DNA of 64,000 nt. It comes from Primula veris. Taxonomy: Eukaryota > Streptophyta > Magnoliopsida > Ericales > Primulaceae. This document shows, piece after piece, positions 1 through 12,059 of the stretch. Location: NCBI GenBank assembly GCA_963682055.1, contig OY821740.1, forward strand, positions 18,066,814-18,130,813. Reading direction: 5' to 3'. Position 1 is the stretch's first letter; every line of letters begins with the position of its first letter. Below the pieces are notes generated by a model. The model saw only the letters and a program-made list of their open reading frames with translations, made no database searches and was not told the DNA's origin. Made by a program: the position numbers and the translations under genes.

Positions 1-329
1 AACCATCAATAAACGCACCCGACTTTGATGAATTAATTCCCTCTTTTGCACAATAAACTATCATCACTTTTCACCAACATAGAAAATTAGCTATCAGTAC
101 ACCATCATTACATTTCTCGACGATTTCGTCATAGAGTGCCAAATCTAAAAAGTCCGTAGGTTGGGGTACTAATTAGTGATGAAAACCAAATTAACTTTAT
201 TTTGTACACTACTCTATCATGTCATTTCTATTTTGGTCCTCCAACGTTAGTGTGAAATCTGTAAGTAACTCCTACTTGATATGCCAAGATGACTTAACCG
301 AATTTCTATATGCAACCCTAAAATTACAG

Positions 330-3300
330 ATCCAAGACTGACAGCAAGACACGAGGTGGGTCATGTGCCTATGAGGATTGTAATGTCGCAAACGCTTGAT
401 CTTCCAGAAGTAGCTCATCTATGGGATGTTTCTGATGTTCCAACCATAGTAGCAACACAGAGAGGAGCAAGAAGAAGCTTCCAGAAGGTCCTTGCGTCTA
501 AAGGTGTTGAAGTGGTAGAATTCGACATGTTAAACCCTAAAGATGTAATGGAATATTTGTATGATCGTGGTTATCTTTCGATTTTGTGGGAGTGTGGTGG
601 AACTTTAGCTGCTTCTGCTATCTCTGCTAGTGTAATACACAAGGTTAATGTAACTTTTATAATTTTTTTGAACACGTTCAAAGACCCTGATTTAACAGAA
701 TCCTCGGTTTAAAAAGTTACATTTTGATTGGATGATCTTCACTCATAATAATAATCCCCTCCGTTCCAATTTATAAGTCTACTATGGGAATACACCCAAT
801 TTAAGGGGACATCATGATTACCCTACTTTTCCATCTACTTTCCAAATTTGCCCCTTATTTTTTTCACAAAAGTTAATGTGGCAAGGACACATAATTTTAC
901 CTAACAAATTGTTTCTATTCATGGAAAGTGGACTATAAAGAGGAACAAAACAAAATGGAAACATGTACTTATAATTTGGAACGGAGGGAGTGTAATTTGC
1001 AGAATTAGGTGTATGCATTTGTCATTAAGATTCAGAATCTTCATGAGTTGTGCCATACATCTGATATTAGAGAATCTTTGTTCAGACAATTTACTTTTAG
1101 CTTGAGCAAGTGTTATTCATGAGATTATGACTTTTTTGTTTTAGGTCTATGCATTTGTTGCCCCTAAAATTATCGGTGGGAAGAATGCACCATCTCCCGT
1201 GGGTGAACTTGGGATGGTAGAGATGACTCAAGCTCTGGAGTTAATTGATGTCTGCTACGAGCAGGTTTGTGTTGAAGTATAATTTTACTGGTTCTAAACC
1301 GTAGTTTCACTTGGTACTAAATCAGTTTTTCTGCTGAAATAGGTGTGGCTAGGTCTTTTAGAGGTTTGCTGTTTCTTTTACCTTGAGAGTTGAAAGTGTA
1401 TGTTTTTGAAACATCCTCTGGGAACCATAGGTTTAACCTGACGTGCTTACTAATGTTGATAAATTGCTAGAACGGTGAGAGAAATGAGATAGGGAAACGA
1501 ATTGTCACAGAAATTGTAGGTTTGTAACACCCTCAAGATATTAGTGACATAAATGAGATGAGAAAGACAATTTTACTAAAACGCCTACTTATGCTGTTAA
1601 AAACTTAAAATGGTGCACAAATTATTAAGACTAATAGGTTGGTTTACAGATTGTTAAAATACTAGATAGATTGGTGTCTGAAACGATAAATTTAGCCTTT
1701 AGAAATGTACGTGACAAGTAGTCGTCCAATAAGTTTGACGGAAGTAAATTGAGCATACAACCACTTAGACAGAACACTGTGCCAATAAAAGTTGATTGGT
1801 TGGTGTAGAAATATACAATTATCTCGGCCTTCTATAAGTTTGTGATTACTTATATGCTTCAGTGGAACTTTTGTAAAGACGTGCTAGCTACGTTTTCTTA
1901 TTTTAAACTTGAAACTGCAGGTTGGACCGGACATGCTTATAAGTGGATTTCTTCAACCTGTTCCAGATCTAACACCTGTCATTCCATCTGTTGAAGAAAC
2001 TTCAGCAATTGATTCAACTATTAGTCTTTACGAATCTGGGATCATATTCTTTTATAAAACATGGGATCCTTATGGAGCTTTCTCAAACTTCTCTCCCCAT
2101 TCGATTCAGCTGCCTGGCGAGACGGGTAATTATTTCACCTGGCCAAGCGTGGAGCATTATTACCAGGTGTTTTTGTTTTATTAATTTTTATTAGAAAGTG
2201 GTGTTTCCTTCTTATGACTTTTGTGGCTAGGCAATTTAAACTCTCTTTCTTTCCTTATATTTGAAGGCACACAAGTTTGTGGGAGTAAATGATCCTGTAG
2301 CTGGAGGTTTTGTTGAAGTAATAAGATGTGCAAAAAGTCCTGAGGAAGCAGCACGAATGGGAAGGACAATGCAAAGGCAACGACCTGATCTGGTATAAGT
2401 AGTTTTTCTTGTTATAACTTATAAATGATTAGTATCAGCCGGCACATCAAAAGTTCAAAACTGATCTTTAGATATGTGGTTTTTTCAACTTTCCCATTTT
2501 CAGTAGCTCGTTAACTTGCTTTTTTTACAGAAATTGAGCTACTGTAGCAGTGTAGCTTGATGATTTCCATCAATAGTTTGGAAAGTTGATGTTTAGTATA
2601 CTACTCATCATTAACCCTCTATAAAAACACGTAAAAACAGAAGCAAAAACCGTCTTCCTTGTCACTGTTGGATTGCCTTTAATTTTCACAGGACCACCAA
2701 AATATACAAATGGATGATTAAATTGACCGTTCGACTGTTTTTATTTAAATCTGCTGTTTTGATCACATATTAGCAGGAGGTTTTTGGTCCCGTTTTTGTA
2801 GGGGTTGGTTTAGTGCTTCCTCCCGGCCACTCACCTTTTAAATTGGTCTATCTTTGAACTCGTGTCGTCTTCTCTTCTTTCATCCTCATAAGTGCCCATA
2901 AGCAATGCATGTAAAATATGATTGTTCTTTTGGCAATTTTTTAGTTTCTACCAATACCAATGTCAACTCTTTTAAGTTATAATTTTATCTTTTTTTTTTT
3001 GTTTAGTTTTTTTCCCTTCTACCGCTGAACTTGTAGGTAAGATCTGACTGGGAGTCTGTAAAGATAGATATCATGTATGAGGCATTGAAATGCAAGTTTT
3101 CGATATACCCGCATTTGAAGTCGATGTTGGTATCCACAGCTGGATCTGTTCTTGTAGAAGCCTCGCCACATGATCTCTTCTGGGGAGGAGGGAGAGAGGG
3201 AGAGGGATTAAACTATCTTGGCAGATTGTTGATGCAGTTGAGATCTGAGTTTTTAGGAGGTGAAGACGTCTCCACTTCCAGTGAGTCGTCTTCGAGTCAA

Positions 3301-3339
3301 CATTATACAAAAAATGGATTGAAAACATCCTACATTTGA
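330..3339 (+). CDS. PYRR: PYRR: riboflavin-pathway reductase (RibD C-terminal domain) fused to a NADAR/COG3236 domain, 5' end outside window
   Basis: Five exons are read: 330-643, 1145-1264, 1921-2166, 2267-2392 and 3037-3339, all with GT-AG borders and keeping one frame to TGA at 3337-3339. The first visible exon follows an acceptor AG at 328-329 and starts in phase 1, so earlier exons lie left of the window. Exons 1-2 encode the end of a RibD-type reductase domain (motifs PMRIVM, LWECGGTLAA, KIIGG). From about visible residue 185 the protein is a NADAR/COG3236 domain (FFYKTWDPYGAFSNFSP, WPSVEHYYQ, DLFWGGGREGEGLNYLG). This fusion is typical of plant PyrR, a plastid enzyme reducing the pyrimidine intermediate of riboflavin synthesis; the COG3236 part is known in the family as an N-glycosidase acting on reactive riboflavin intermediates. 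Intron 1 holds a MITE. No break is seen. Confidence 0.93.
754..992. mobile_element. Stowaway-like MITE in PYRR intron 1
   Basis: The ends are inverted repeats built on the CCCTCCGTTCC signature (left 754-778, right 968-992, roughly 24 bp), separated by AT-rich non-coding sequence. TA dinucleotides flank both ends (752-753 and 993-994), matching the TA target duplication of Tc1/mariner-derived Stowaway MITEs. The small reading frame inside it on the - strand has no support. Confidence 0.8.
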
Positions 3340-5175
3340 TATCTTTTTTAGTAAAAAAAATTAAGGAAATCTTGTTGGATTCCGTTATGTAACTTTATGT
3401 AACATTTGTTATTTAAATTGATAGAAAATAAGTATTTATTATTATAATTCGACAAATTAAATCTACACTCTTGTTTATTGTAAGAAGTAACTCACGGACA
3501 GATCGAAAGGTGGGTGAAAAGTAATATGATAGGAGTACATCTGAAGAGCGGTAGTGGAGTTTTTGCAGGTTAAAGTGATTTACCAATTGGCCGAAATCTT
3601 CCATTCGTAAAAACATTTCATCAAACTTGAAACGATCTATCGGACTCGACTCACCAATTATGACATTTATGGCCTAATATGGTTGGAGCTTTTAAACATT
3701 TCATCAAACTTGAAACGATCAATCAGACTGAACTGTATTTGGCTAACCAGCTTAAAAGCGTAACTATTGTTTCTTTTGTCTTGAAAAAACTGCAAGCTTT
3801 ATACCAGATAAACCTCCCAGCTTTTTTTCTTCACCTGACACCTGAACAAACTGTTCTTTGCTTAAAAGATGCAAGCTAACAACCTTTTGTACGAAAGTAC
3901 TCCACTATTATACCTAAGAGGCTAAGACCAGTCTCAGAAAAAATAATTCACTTGAGTTTTCCACTATTATACCCAGGACCAGTCTCACAAAAAATAATTC
4001 ACTTGAGTTTTATGTACGTTACCTTATGATTAAAATAATAATTTTTCTTTTTTATTTTTTTTTAATTTTCACTCATTTATTTGTAATTGTCATATATAAA
4101 TTAATAAAATAACAAAAAAATTAGTTGTATAGTTGTGATAGAGAAATTTATAAAAAAACTGATAATTTGTATAAAACAAAACGTTTCCTTATAAGTTGTA
4201 AAAATGTACTTTTTACTTTAAATACGAGAAAATTTGTAAGTTATTTAATGTATTTGTTCTAGTAAATTAATTTGGGTTGAAAAAATTGATAGAAGTATAT
4301 TAAAATATAGTAATATTTAGTTATGATAATAAATTTGATAGAGAAGCTGAAAAATGTATAAAGTTAAACTGTTATCCTAAAAATATAAAAGTGATGCTAA
4401 TTACCTTAAATATGAGAAAAAGTGTAAGAAAACTGGTAATTTGCTCTTGTAACTACTCTCTTTTTCTCAAATTTTAAGTACATTGCATAATCAGTCCAAC
4501 TTTCATAATTGAGGTGTCATAAACATCGATAATCTTAAAAAAAAAGAAAAAAAAAAAAAAAAAACTAAAGTCTCAAATTTTGTTTCACCAAGTATATTCC
4601 CAGTCCTTGAGATCTTCATTCCACCCATCTTCCTAGTCTACTCGAAGAAAATGTCTACCGATATATCAGCAAGAGTTAAAAATAAGCAGTGATTAATAAT
4701 AAAATAGCAATATGCAATTCAGGCACTACTAGGGGCAAGGGAATCATATAAACATTATGAAAACCTGTATAGTTTTTCAGCCTATTCATGTTTCACTACT
4801 ACGACACTTGAAAAAGACTATTTTAATGACAAAAAAAAGAAGACTATTTTAATAATAAATAGGATAAACTTTCACCAAAACTCTTCTTAACCTGCATAAC
4901 TTAAGGATTCAGGTAAACTGCTAAAACTGTTTAATATCCTAAACTAAGAAATTATTATTTTTGGGAAGCTAAACTAAGAAGTTATTCTCAACCACCACAA
5001 CAAAGTTCCCCATTGAAAAAAATACAGTGCAGGTTAATTAGTAAAGTTCTCAATTCTCCTCTCAAGAGCATATCTATGTAGAAGAAAAACAGAAACAATT
5101 TTTTTTTCCACCAAATGTAAAAGCAAAGAGAACGAGTAATATAAGATACACTGCCAGAAAAAAAGCAGTATATAT
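3340..5175. other. Intergenic, AT-rich; short tandem duplication at 3902-4011
   Basis: No gene is supported here. A 59 bp stretch (3902-3960) is repeated directly as a 51 bp copy (3961-4011) sharing CCACTATTATACC and ACCAGTCTCA. A second, degenerate pair of similar AT-rich segments occurs around 4130-4260 and 4310-4440. An A-rich homopolymer run lies near 4537-4564. Confidence 0.5.
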
Positions 5176-5959
5176 TTACAGATTGTTCCGATTGGTGGTG
5201 TCCTCATTGACAAGATGCGTCCATTTTGTCCTCCCACTTCGACCAAATATGGATTTGTTCAACTTATCCTCTCTTGTAGGAGCAGAATAATCGTGTATCA
5301 TCATTATCTGACCGGAAGAAAGCACCAGGATGATAGTACTTTTGCATAAAACTCAATTTCCGTTTAGGTCTCGAAACTGGCTTAGGAATCGTCATGCTCT
5401 CATTCTCCTCCTTTGCCTCTCTTTCCTCCCTATACCTCCTGATCCTCGCAACCTCTCTTACCCTCCAAGCTTCATACTCCTCTCTGTCCGTGTCCATGTC
5501 AGCAAAGTCCACGTCAAAAATACAGGCTTCCGAGTCAATATTCTTCTGAATCTCTTCCTCCTTAATCCCCTCCGCCACTTTAATCTTTGTTTCTAGCGTT
5601 ATCTCGTCCCATCGCTTTTTCAAAGACTCCTCAAAAGACTTCTCTTTTGCCTCTTGCCATTTCTTCTCGGATATAGTCTCCCTCTTCTCTTTCGAGACAA
5701 TACCATGCTTCCATGTCACCTCTCTCTCCTCCCTTTCCCTCTCATCTTCTTCCTCTTCCTCTTCCTCCTCTTCAGCAAGAAGTCTCTTTAGCCATTTTTC
5801 TCTAATCACCTCTCTCCTTTCTTCTGTCACATCGTCATCATCTTCTTCTAAATCCAACCCTTCTTGAGTATCGTTCTCCTCTTTCATGATAGATACATAG
5901 TCATTTAGTCGCATACGCGCGTGGTCGGTCCTAAGCTCTTCAAGATATCTGTTTTCCTC
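5176..5959 (-). pseudogene. MFAP1-like spliceosomal protein, truncated and frameshifted copy
   Basis: The 216-codon frame 5914-5264 matches the C-terminal half of MFAP1 (microfibrillar-associated protein 1, a spliceosome component). It has an acidic Glu run, the signature EEYEAWRVREVARIRRYREE, and KLSFMQKYYHPGAFF. After a one-base frame change near 5275-5290 the homology continues to GRSGRTKWTHLVNEDTTN and a stop at 5176-5178. The loop usually lying between GAFF and the final block is missing. Upstream, MFAP1-like residues run in frame to 5959, where a TAA precedes them; the N-terminal half of the usual protein of over 400 residues is absent. No introns are visible, which fits a retrocopy but does not prove it. 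Confidence 0.75.
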
Positions 5960-7505
5960 TTATCCAAACGAAGTAACCTAGAGTCTAATTCGGCCTTGTG
6001 AGTGGGAAAGCGCTTTCAAGGGAAATCTGAAATAGATAGGAAAAGAATTAATTTATAAGAATATGTATAAAAGTAGACACCAATTTCTAAAAATATGTTT
6101 ATTTCATTATGAAATGGCCAAATGTTATATTTTCAAGTTTTACACCTAAAATATTATGTTAGTTATATAAGGTACGTTACATAACTATACATAGAGGTCG
6201 TAGACTTCTTTTGCCATCGCCTAGTTATATGCATATAATCGATAGACGATACTACCATAAAAGCCAAAAGCAACCCAACCAAATAACCTGAAAAGTTAGA
6301 TGAAAGTTCATATTCAGAAACTAATAATATGCTCATAGAATACAACAGTTAAAATTTTGTTTGGTTGTTGCTTTTAAAGTTCTTGTTTTATGATGAATAC
6401 GGGTAGTATTTATAGAGAACAAGCACGAAAAAGTAAATAATAAACTCACGCAAGAATAAGCAAGAAGATAAAAGACTCACCTTTATAGAGAGAGAAAACT
6501 AGGTTTAGAATCCACACAAAACATAATAAACAATAAACACATGTATTGTAGATATATTATATATAGTTCTCTACAAATAGAAATAGCAATTCTAATCCAA
6601 AACTGAAAAGGAAACCAACTAAAAAGTCAAACTAAATAATATCAATGGCGATATAGCCTATAAAATAACCAAGCGAGATAGATAATGCCAATAGGGTGAA
6701 ATAAGGTCGTATTCATCATTTTATTTTGCTTGATATACAGTAATGATTTAATTACTAAATTTAAATTCTGAGTTATTCCTTTGTATGTTTTATGGAAAAA
6801 ATAGCTATATTAAAGTATTAGGCAGAATGATAAAAATCATCAATTTCCATCTCAATTAAGTCAATTTTCTGCTCAAAAGCTAGAGTCAAACAAGCCATAT
6901 GAATTGTAGTATTGTACTCTCGCCCCTTGGGCTTGTTAATTTGGTTTCTGGTTCTTTTTTTTTTCTTGATTGTTTCTTTCTGCTTATTAGTTGTAAACTT
7001 GTAATTGATTATCCCAAACTTGAAGTCTTTTATAGTCTGTAAATTAAGCTAGTAATTTTTAATAGTGATCAATTTTCCTCGGTTACAAATACGAGTTTTC
7101 TGCTCAAAAGCCAGAGCGCAAAAACGCCATAATATAATGAAAAGGCATATTCAAGTTCATTGTTCATAGATCTAATGTGTCAGTTGTGTATGCCTGTTTA
7201 AATACGAAAAGTAAATCAATACATACCGGAAAATTCTATACAGAGTGTACAAATAATTAAATATTAAACATTAAACATTATATTTCGCTACTAGATAGTA
7301 AAGGAATGAAGTATATTGAGTAAATTACTCCTTTTACCTTTGAGTAAATTACCTTCTAGGCCCTAGTATATTCTAATTCGGAAAAAGATATAAAAATAAG
7401 AAAATAAAACAGCAGGCTCACCAGTTTCACCGATCGGAGAAGAGAGATGAAAACTTATGCATGAAAGGCGTGGGCTTTTAGCATTCGTGCCCTGGCGTAT
7501 ATTAT
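5960..7505. other. Intergenic, AT-rich, no gene seen
   Basis: I see no conserved reading frame, RNA gene or clear mobile element. A short phrase (CTCAAAAGCYAGAG) occurs twice, near 6872 and 7102, within weakly similar surroundings. Confidence 0.4.
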
Positions 7506-8116
7506 ACTAGTGGACCTGTCCACCCGATGAGTGTGAATCCAATAAAAAATTGGTAATCCATTATGGTAGAATTTTCTATGAAAGGAGAGACAATTATGCT
7601 TGAGGGAGAGAGAGAGGGGGAATTTGATAGTAATTATTTTTATTTTAATTACTGTGTAAAAGTGTTTACTACTATTTTGTAATTTTATAAATTAATAGAA
7701 CTTTTTTATAAATAATTATTTCAAGGCTTCGTAAGCTCTCTTTACATAAACTAGCGGACCTGCCCACCCGATGGGTGTGAATCCAAAAAAAATATATGTA
7801 ACCCGTTATGTTAGAATTTTTGACGAAGGGAGGAACAATTAAAATAGTACTGTAGGAGAGAGAACAAATTCTTCAATGAAAATAAAGTGGAATCCAGTTT
7901 CAGGAGAGAGGGAGAGAAGAGAGAGAAATAATTATAGTAGTCTATGATTTTAATTATTAAACGTTAGATTAGATAAGAGAAAAAGAAGTTATTTTTTTCT
8001 ATTTTAAATTTTAAATCATGGAGCAGTTAAGTGTTTGCTATTTTTGTAATTTCTATAATTATAGGGGTTTTTTAGTAATTAGTTTTTCAAGACTTCATAA
8101 GAGGTCTTCACATAAA
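7506..8116. repeat. Two degenerate direct copies of a GA-rich repeat
   Basis: Copy 1 (about 7506-7749) and copy 2 (about 7750-8116) each start with ACTAGYGGACCTGYCCACCC, carry a GAGAGAGA-rich centre, and end with TTCAAGRCTTCRTAAG...CACATAAA or a close variant. Copy 2 has about 120 bp extra. No terminal inverted repeats or coding capacity are seen. It may be a tandem duplication inside an old transposon. Confidence 0.55.
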
Positions 8117-8509
8117 GTAATAGTAAGATAATAGTACATATATATAGTAGGTATCAATTAAATTTCTAAGATTTAGTTATATTGATCTTGTATTATAAGA
8201 TAATTTCAATTTTGGTACCAAGATGTGATCGGTTTTTTTCGGTTTTCGATTTTTTTCGATTCGGTCCAATCCGGTTTTCGGTTCGGTCCGGTTTTTCGGG
8301 TTTTTGCCCAGCCCTATACTATTTCCCAATTAGGGTTTTTTCCTTTGTTTGATTTTGTTAAGAGTTTGTAATAAATGAGAAGCCTACTCGAAGTTGTTAC
8401 TACTGATCTTAATATTGTTGGCTTTTAACAATCATTGTTTTTATTGTAGAACGTAATTCCTACATACATATATATAATATATAAACTCATAATAAGAGTA
8501 ATAATAACC

Positions 8510-8713
8510 CTAGCTTAGGTCAAGCAGTGACAAACTAACCAAGAAGTGGTATCTAGGATGGGTGGTGCAGTTTTGAGGTGGGATTTCTATTGTATCATAA
8601 AACGACTCAGAATCGGCGGAGTTCATGGAATGCGCAAACCGGCGGAGCAACGGCATGGAGGAGACACGTCGGAAGGAGCAGCGGACAGATGACGAAGAGA
8701 TCCCTTTGAACAT
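8510..8713 (-). other. Unassigned short reading frame, possible 5' exon
   Basis: A 67-codon frame starts with an Arg/Ser-rich, acid-free N-terminus (MFKGISSSSVRCSFRRVSSM) of the kind used as a mitochondrial presequence. A TATAAAG lies upstream in its direction (near 8798). A possible GT donor follows after about 55 codons, but no continuation exon is recognisable on the left. I do not recognise a family. It could be a stranded first exon, a captured gene fragment or chance. Confidence 0.2.
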
Positions 8714-9484
8714 TGTGTAATTGTGTGTCTGGAGGGAGGGAGGCGGCATCGATAAGTGGTGGAGTGATAAGTGGTGGAGTGAAAAGTTCCTTTTTCTTTA
8801 TACGCACACTATTGGAAGTATTCAAAGAGGTAATAGTGCACTCATACCCAGGAACGGAACGGCTTCAAAACCCAATTAATCAATCATAGAATTGGGGCCA
8901 CCAATTTTATAAGGTTATTTTTTAAAAAAAACATACATTAACTATATAGCTTAAAAAAAAATCTATAAAGAATCAAACTTTGTTTACTAACTCCTGCGGC
9001 ATGATAGAAAAAAGAAAATTCCCTTGTCATAATTTAATCAAACGTCCTTATACTTTTCAATATATGTTGTTTTGTTTCTACATTTTTAGTTAAAATACAA
9101 ATAACTCATCTATTTGAACCCAATTTTATAAAACATGATTACTTTTGCTCTCTCTTTTTCTTTATAACAAAAAAAATCAAATAAAGTTCTCTTTATAACA
9201 AAAAAATCAAATAAAGTTCATAGTAGTTGATGGTCATATTTAGATCTATAAATCTATTTAACATCTAGCTATGTGATCGTTACTTTTAGTATGATTTTCT
9301 GGATTTATTAGTTAGTTTGTGGTATAATATAGTGTATAGTATTAAATATACTCTAAATCTATCTTAATTGATTTTTGTTTACCTAATTTGTAATTGTTAA
9401 TGAATAGCCTATAGTACAAACATGGTCGTAGTAGTAAAGGTCTATTTCTTAAAATAGATTGTGGTCTCCAAAATACTGAAGACG
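8714..9484. other. Intergenic, AT-rich, no gene seen
   Basis: The stretch shows a short GATAAGTGGTGGAGTG tandem duplication at 8752-8782 and otherwise AT-rich sequence without supported features. Confidence 0.4.
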
Positions 9485-9718
9485 GCACTTCTCACATACT
9501 TTGGAGTTTAATCTAACGGATGAAATCAAAACAATTCAATGGTCTAAATGTATGTGTGAGTTTTGTAATTTTATTTTTATATAATTTTAATATATAAAAT
9601 AAGATATATTAAAATCATTGATTTTTTTTATATTTTTAAATAATATTTAAATTTAGGTTAGTTTCAACTAGGGTTCTATAATTTTGTTTGGGTTTTGTTG
9701 TCCCGTGCGGCTAAATCT

Positions 9719-9754
9719 TAGAGGAGGAGGAGGAGGAGGAGGAGGAGGAGGAGG
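9719..9754. repeat. (GAG)n microsatellite at the edge of the solo LTR
   Basis: About eleven GAG/GGA triplets lie exactly where related LTRs carry the short G run in CTTAGAGGGGGGGTG, so the G run appears to have expanded into a trinucleotide repeat. Confidence 0.85.
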
Positions 9755-10499
9755 GTGTTTTGAATAAGGTTTTAAGCGGATTTCGGTTAATTAAAATATA
9801 AGTGCAACTAACAACCCAACTATCGTAATTCTAACCTTAAGCGTTTAACAAAAGTCAATGAAACGCTAAAAATAATATACGCTAGCAAGCAAATAAACAA
9901 TAATAAGGAATGCGTAAAATAAAGAGTAGAGAAAGAGATTGACACGCGATATATACCGGCAACCCGTCTATGTGCTCTCACCAGAATTAACTTTACCGGC
10001 TATTATCACTATAATTTTCTTCCCAAGATTACAACCTAACGAGCTAATCAACCGATTAAGATCCCCCTCACTCTATGAGTATGCCGAATGAAAAGACCCA
10101 GATCTTTTAAGCAATACCCGCTTACAAAGCCTCTACCTTATCACTCGCTGACAAATAGTTGATAATTCACTCTACAATTTGAATCGAAAAGTGTATCGCT
10201 CAGACATAAATATTTTCGAAGTGTTTATAAGATTACAATACGAGTACACTCAAGAATTTATAAAATTACAAGTTAGAATTGTGTAGTATAAGCTTTGCTT
10301 GAATCTTTGATTTAATTTTAATGGAGGTTAGGATTGGTGATTGGCGATTGGTGTGTGTTTCACATAAAATTTTACCAAGTACTGAAAACAGGAAAAATGA
10401 ATGCGAAGTAAAGTAAATTTTATTTATAAATTAATTTACGGATACATTCTCTGATAATTTCTAAAAGAAAATATATAAATGAAAGTCATTTGATTCTCC

Positions 10500-11060
10500 T
10501 CTTCGAACAATTTGTAATGGCTCGAAATGCTCTTGTAGACTCTTTGATGAATTTTGTTGAATTTGCTGAACTTGAGTAGAATTCTTCAGATTTGATGAAG
10601 AACTTTGTAGTTTTGTTGATTTCGTTGATGATCTTGACGCTCTTCAGATTTGGTGAAAAACTTAGAGATTTTGATCTAGAGAAACGTGTTTTTGCATTTG
10701 TGTAGTCGTTCCTGAAAATTGAATGCCGGTCTGTTGTAGATTTCTTGGGTGGAGTTCTTCTGATTTGTTGAAGAACTTTGAAGACTTTGATTTGCAGAAA
10801 CGTCTTGCTTATTGCTTGTAGTCGTTCCTGAAGACCGAATATCGATTTGTTGCTGAACTTCTTTAGATTTGGTGAATAACTTTGAAGACTTTGATTTGCA
10901 GAAAAGTCTTGCTTATTTCTTATAGTCGTTCCTGAAGATCGAAGGCAGATTTGTTGTAGAAGTTCTTCAAATTTGGGGAAGAACTTGAAGATTTTGATCC
11001 GTAGAAACGTCTTGCTTGCTGCTTTTAGACGTTCTTGAAGATCGAATGTCAAGTTTATTG
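10500..11060. repeat. Degenerate tandem repeats of about 105-120 bp inside the solo LTR
   Basis: Four to five copies of a unit containing GTAGTCGTTCCTGAAGA, GATTTGGTGAA and a GCAGAAACGTCTTGCTTAT-like phrase follow each other. The copies are diverged. A 206-codon - strand frame through them encodes only the repeat itself and is not taken as a gene. Confidence 0.65.
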
Positions 11061-12059
11061 TAGATTTACTAGCGGCCGTGGAGGAGCTTCTGTTTCTAGT
11101 CTTCAAGACTTTTTTGATTGTGTGAAATATGACACTCCCACCCCTCTATTTATAATAGCTTTTGGGATGAGCTTTTATTTGCAATGTCACCTCCTCAATT
11201 TTGGGCTCATTATCTTAAAGATCCCATGAATTATGTAAATGAATCAAACTTGTATTTATGTTTGAAAACATTACAAATGAGTACTATAATTTGAATAACT
11301 CCTTATTTGTACCACATTTAATGGTTTTATAAAAAAAATATTTATTTTATATAAATTATCATCATAGATTTTATGAGATGATAAAATATATTTTCTTTTT
11401 CGATTTTAAATTACTAATAACAAGTCTATTCTCAGATTGAGAAATTAGTAATTAATTGATATTTGATTTAAATGACACGTGTCACATTTTTAATGGACGT
11501 AAAATTTGTGTGTCAACAGTGTGTTTATGAGATTGATTGGGGGTTTTGTAGATCCAAAATACCCATTGGTCTATAAGTTGTCCTTTTTAGTGGTTGAGTG
11601 GTTTATCTATTGGGTAAGGCCACACTTAGATAAAGCAAAAGTGACTTAATTCAAAACAACAGATTTCTGATCGGTCCAACTCCATTTTCGACATGTAGGA
11701 AAATCTGGAGAGGTTACTTCCAACTTTTGCACTTTTCGATTGCTACTTCGACCCGTCGGATATTTTTCGACGTGTCTAAAAATATTGCAATTCGGTTTCT
11801 TGAAACTCTTGTATGTTCTTCGTTCGGACTCCAAAATGAGTTCCGTTTGAGCCGTTAACTTTGATATTGAATGATCTATCATTTTAAATCCTGAAATATA
11901 CATTTTCTATTTTTGAAAAAGATCAAGCATTATATCATCGAATTGTAAAATCATGAAATTATAATTACACTTATAATCAAAATCAATTATTAAATTCATG
12001 GTTCAACAAGTTTTTATTGTGTTGTAAAATTAGTTTTTAATTTACAAAATTATATTTTA

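Larger units (their letters stand above)
9696..12008 (-). mobile_element. Solo LTR related to elements A and B, 2.3 kb
   Basis: On the + strand it begins TGTTGTCCCGTGCGGCTAAA and ends GGTTCAACA, the same termini as the LTRs of element B. It shares with B the block near the end that includes CTATCATTT and GCATTATATCATCGAA. The flanks are GGTTT (9691-9695) and AGTTT (12009-12013), a target duplication with one mismatch. No internal region or second LTR is present, so this is a solo LTR from recombination. It is twice as long as the LTRs of A and B, partly because of a tandem-repeat block at about 10500-11060. Confidence 0.75.

Noticed and set aside
818..1018. 66-codon - strand frame
   Set aside because: It lies almost wholly within the Stowaway-like MITE inside a PYRR intron.
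6163..6345. 60-codon hydrophobic - strand frame
   Set aside because: Short, isolated and without homology that I recognise.
10486..11106. 206-codon - strand frame in the solo LTR
   Set aside because: It translates tandem repeats without stops by chance; no start context or known domain.
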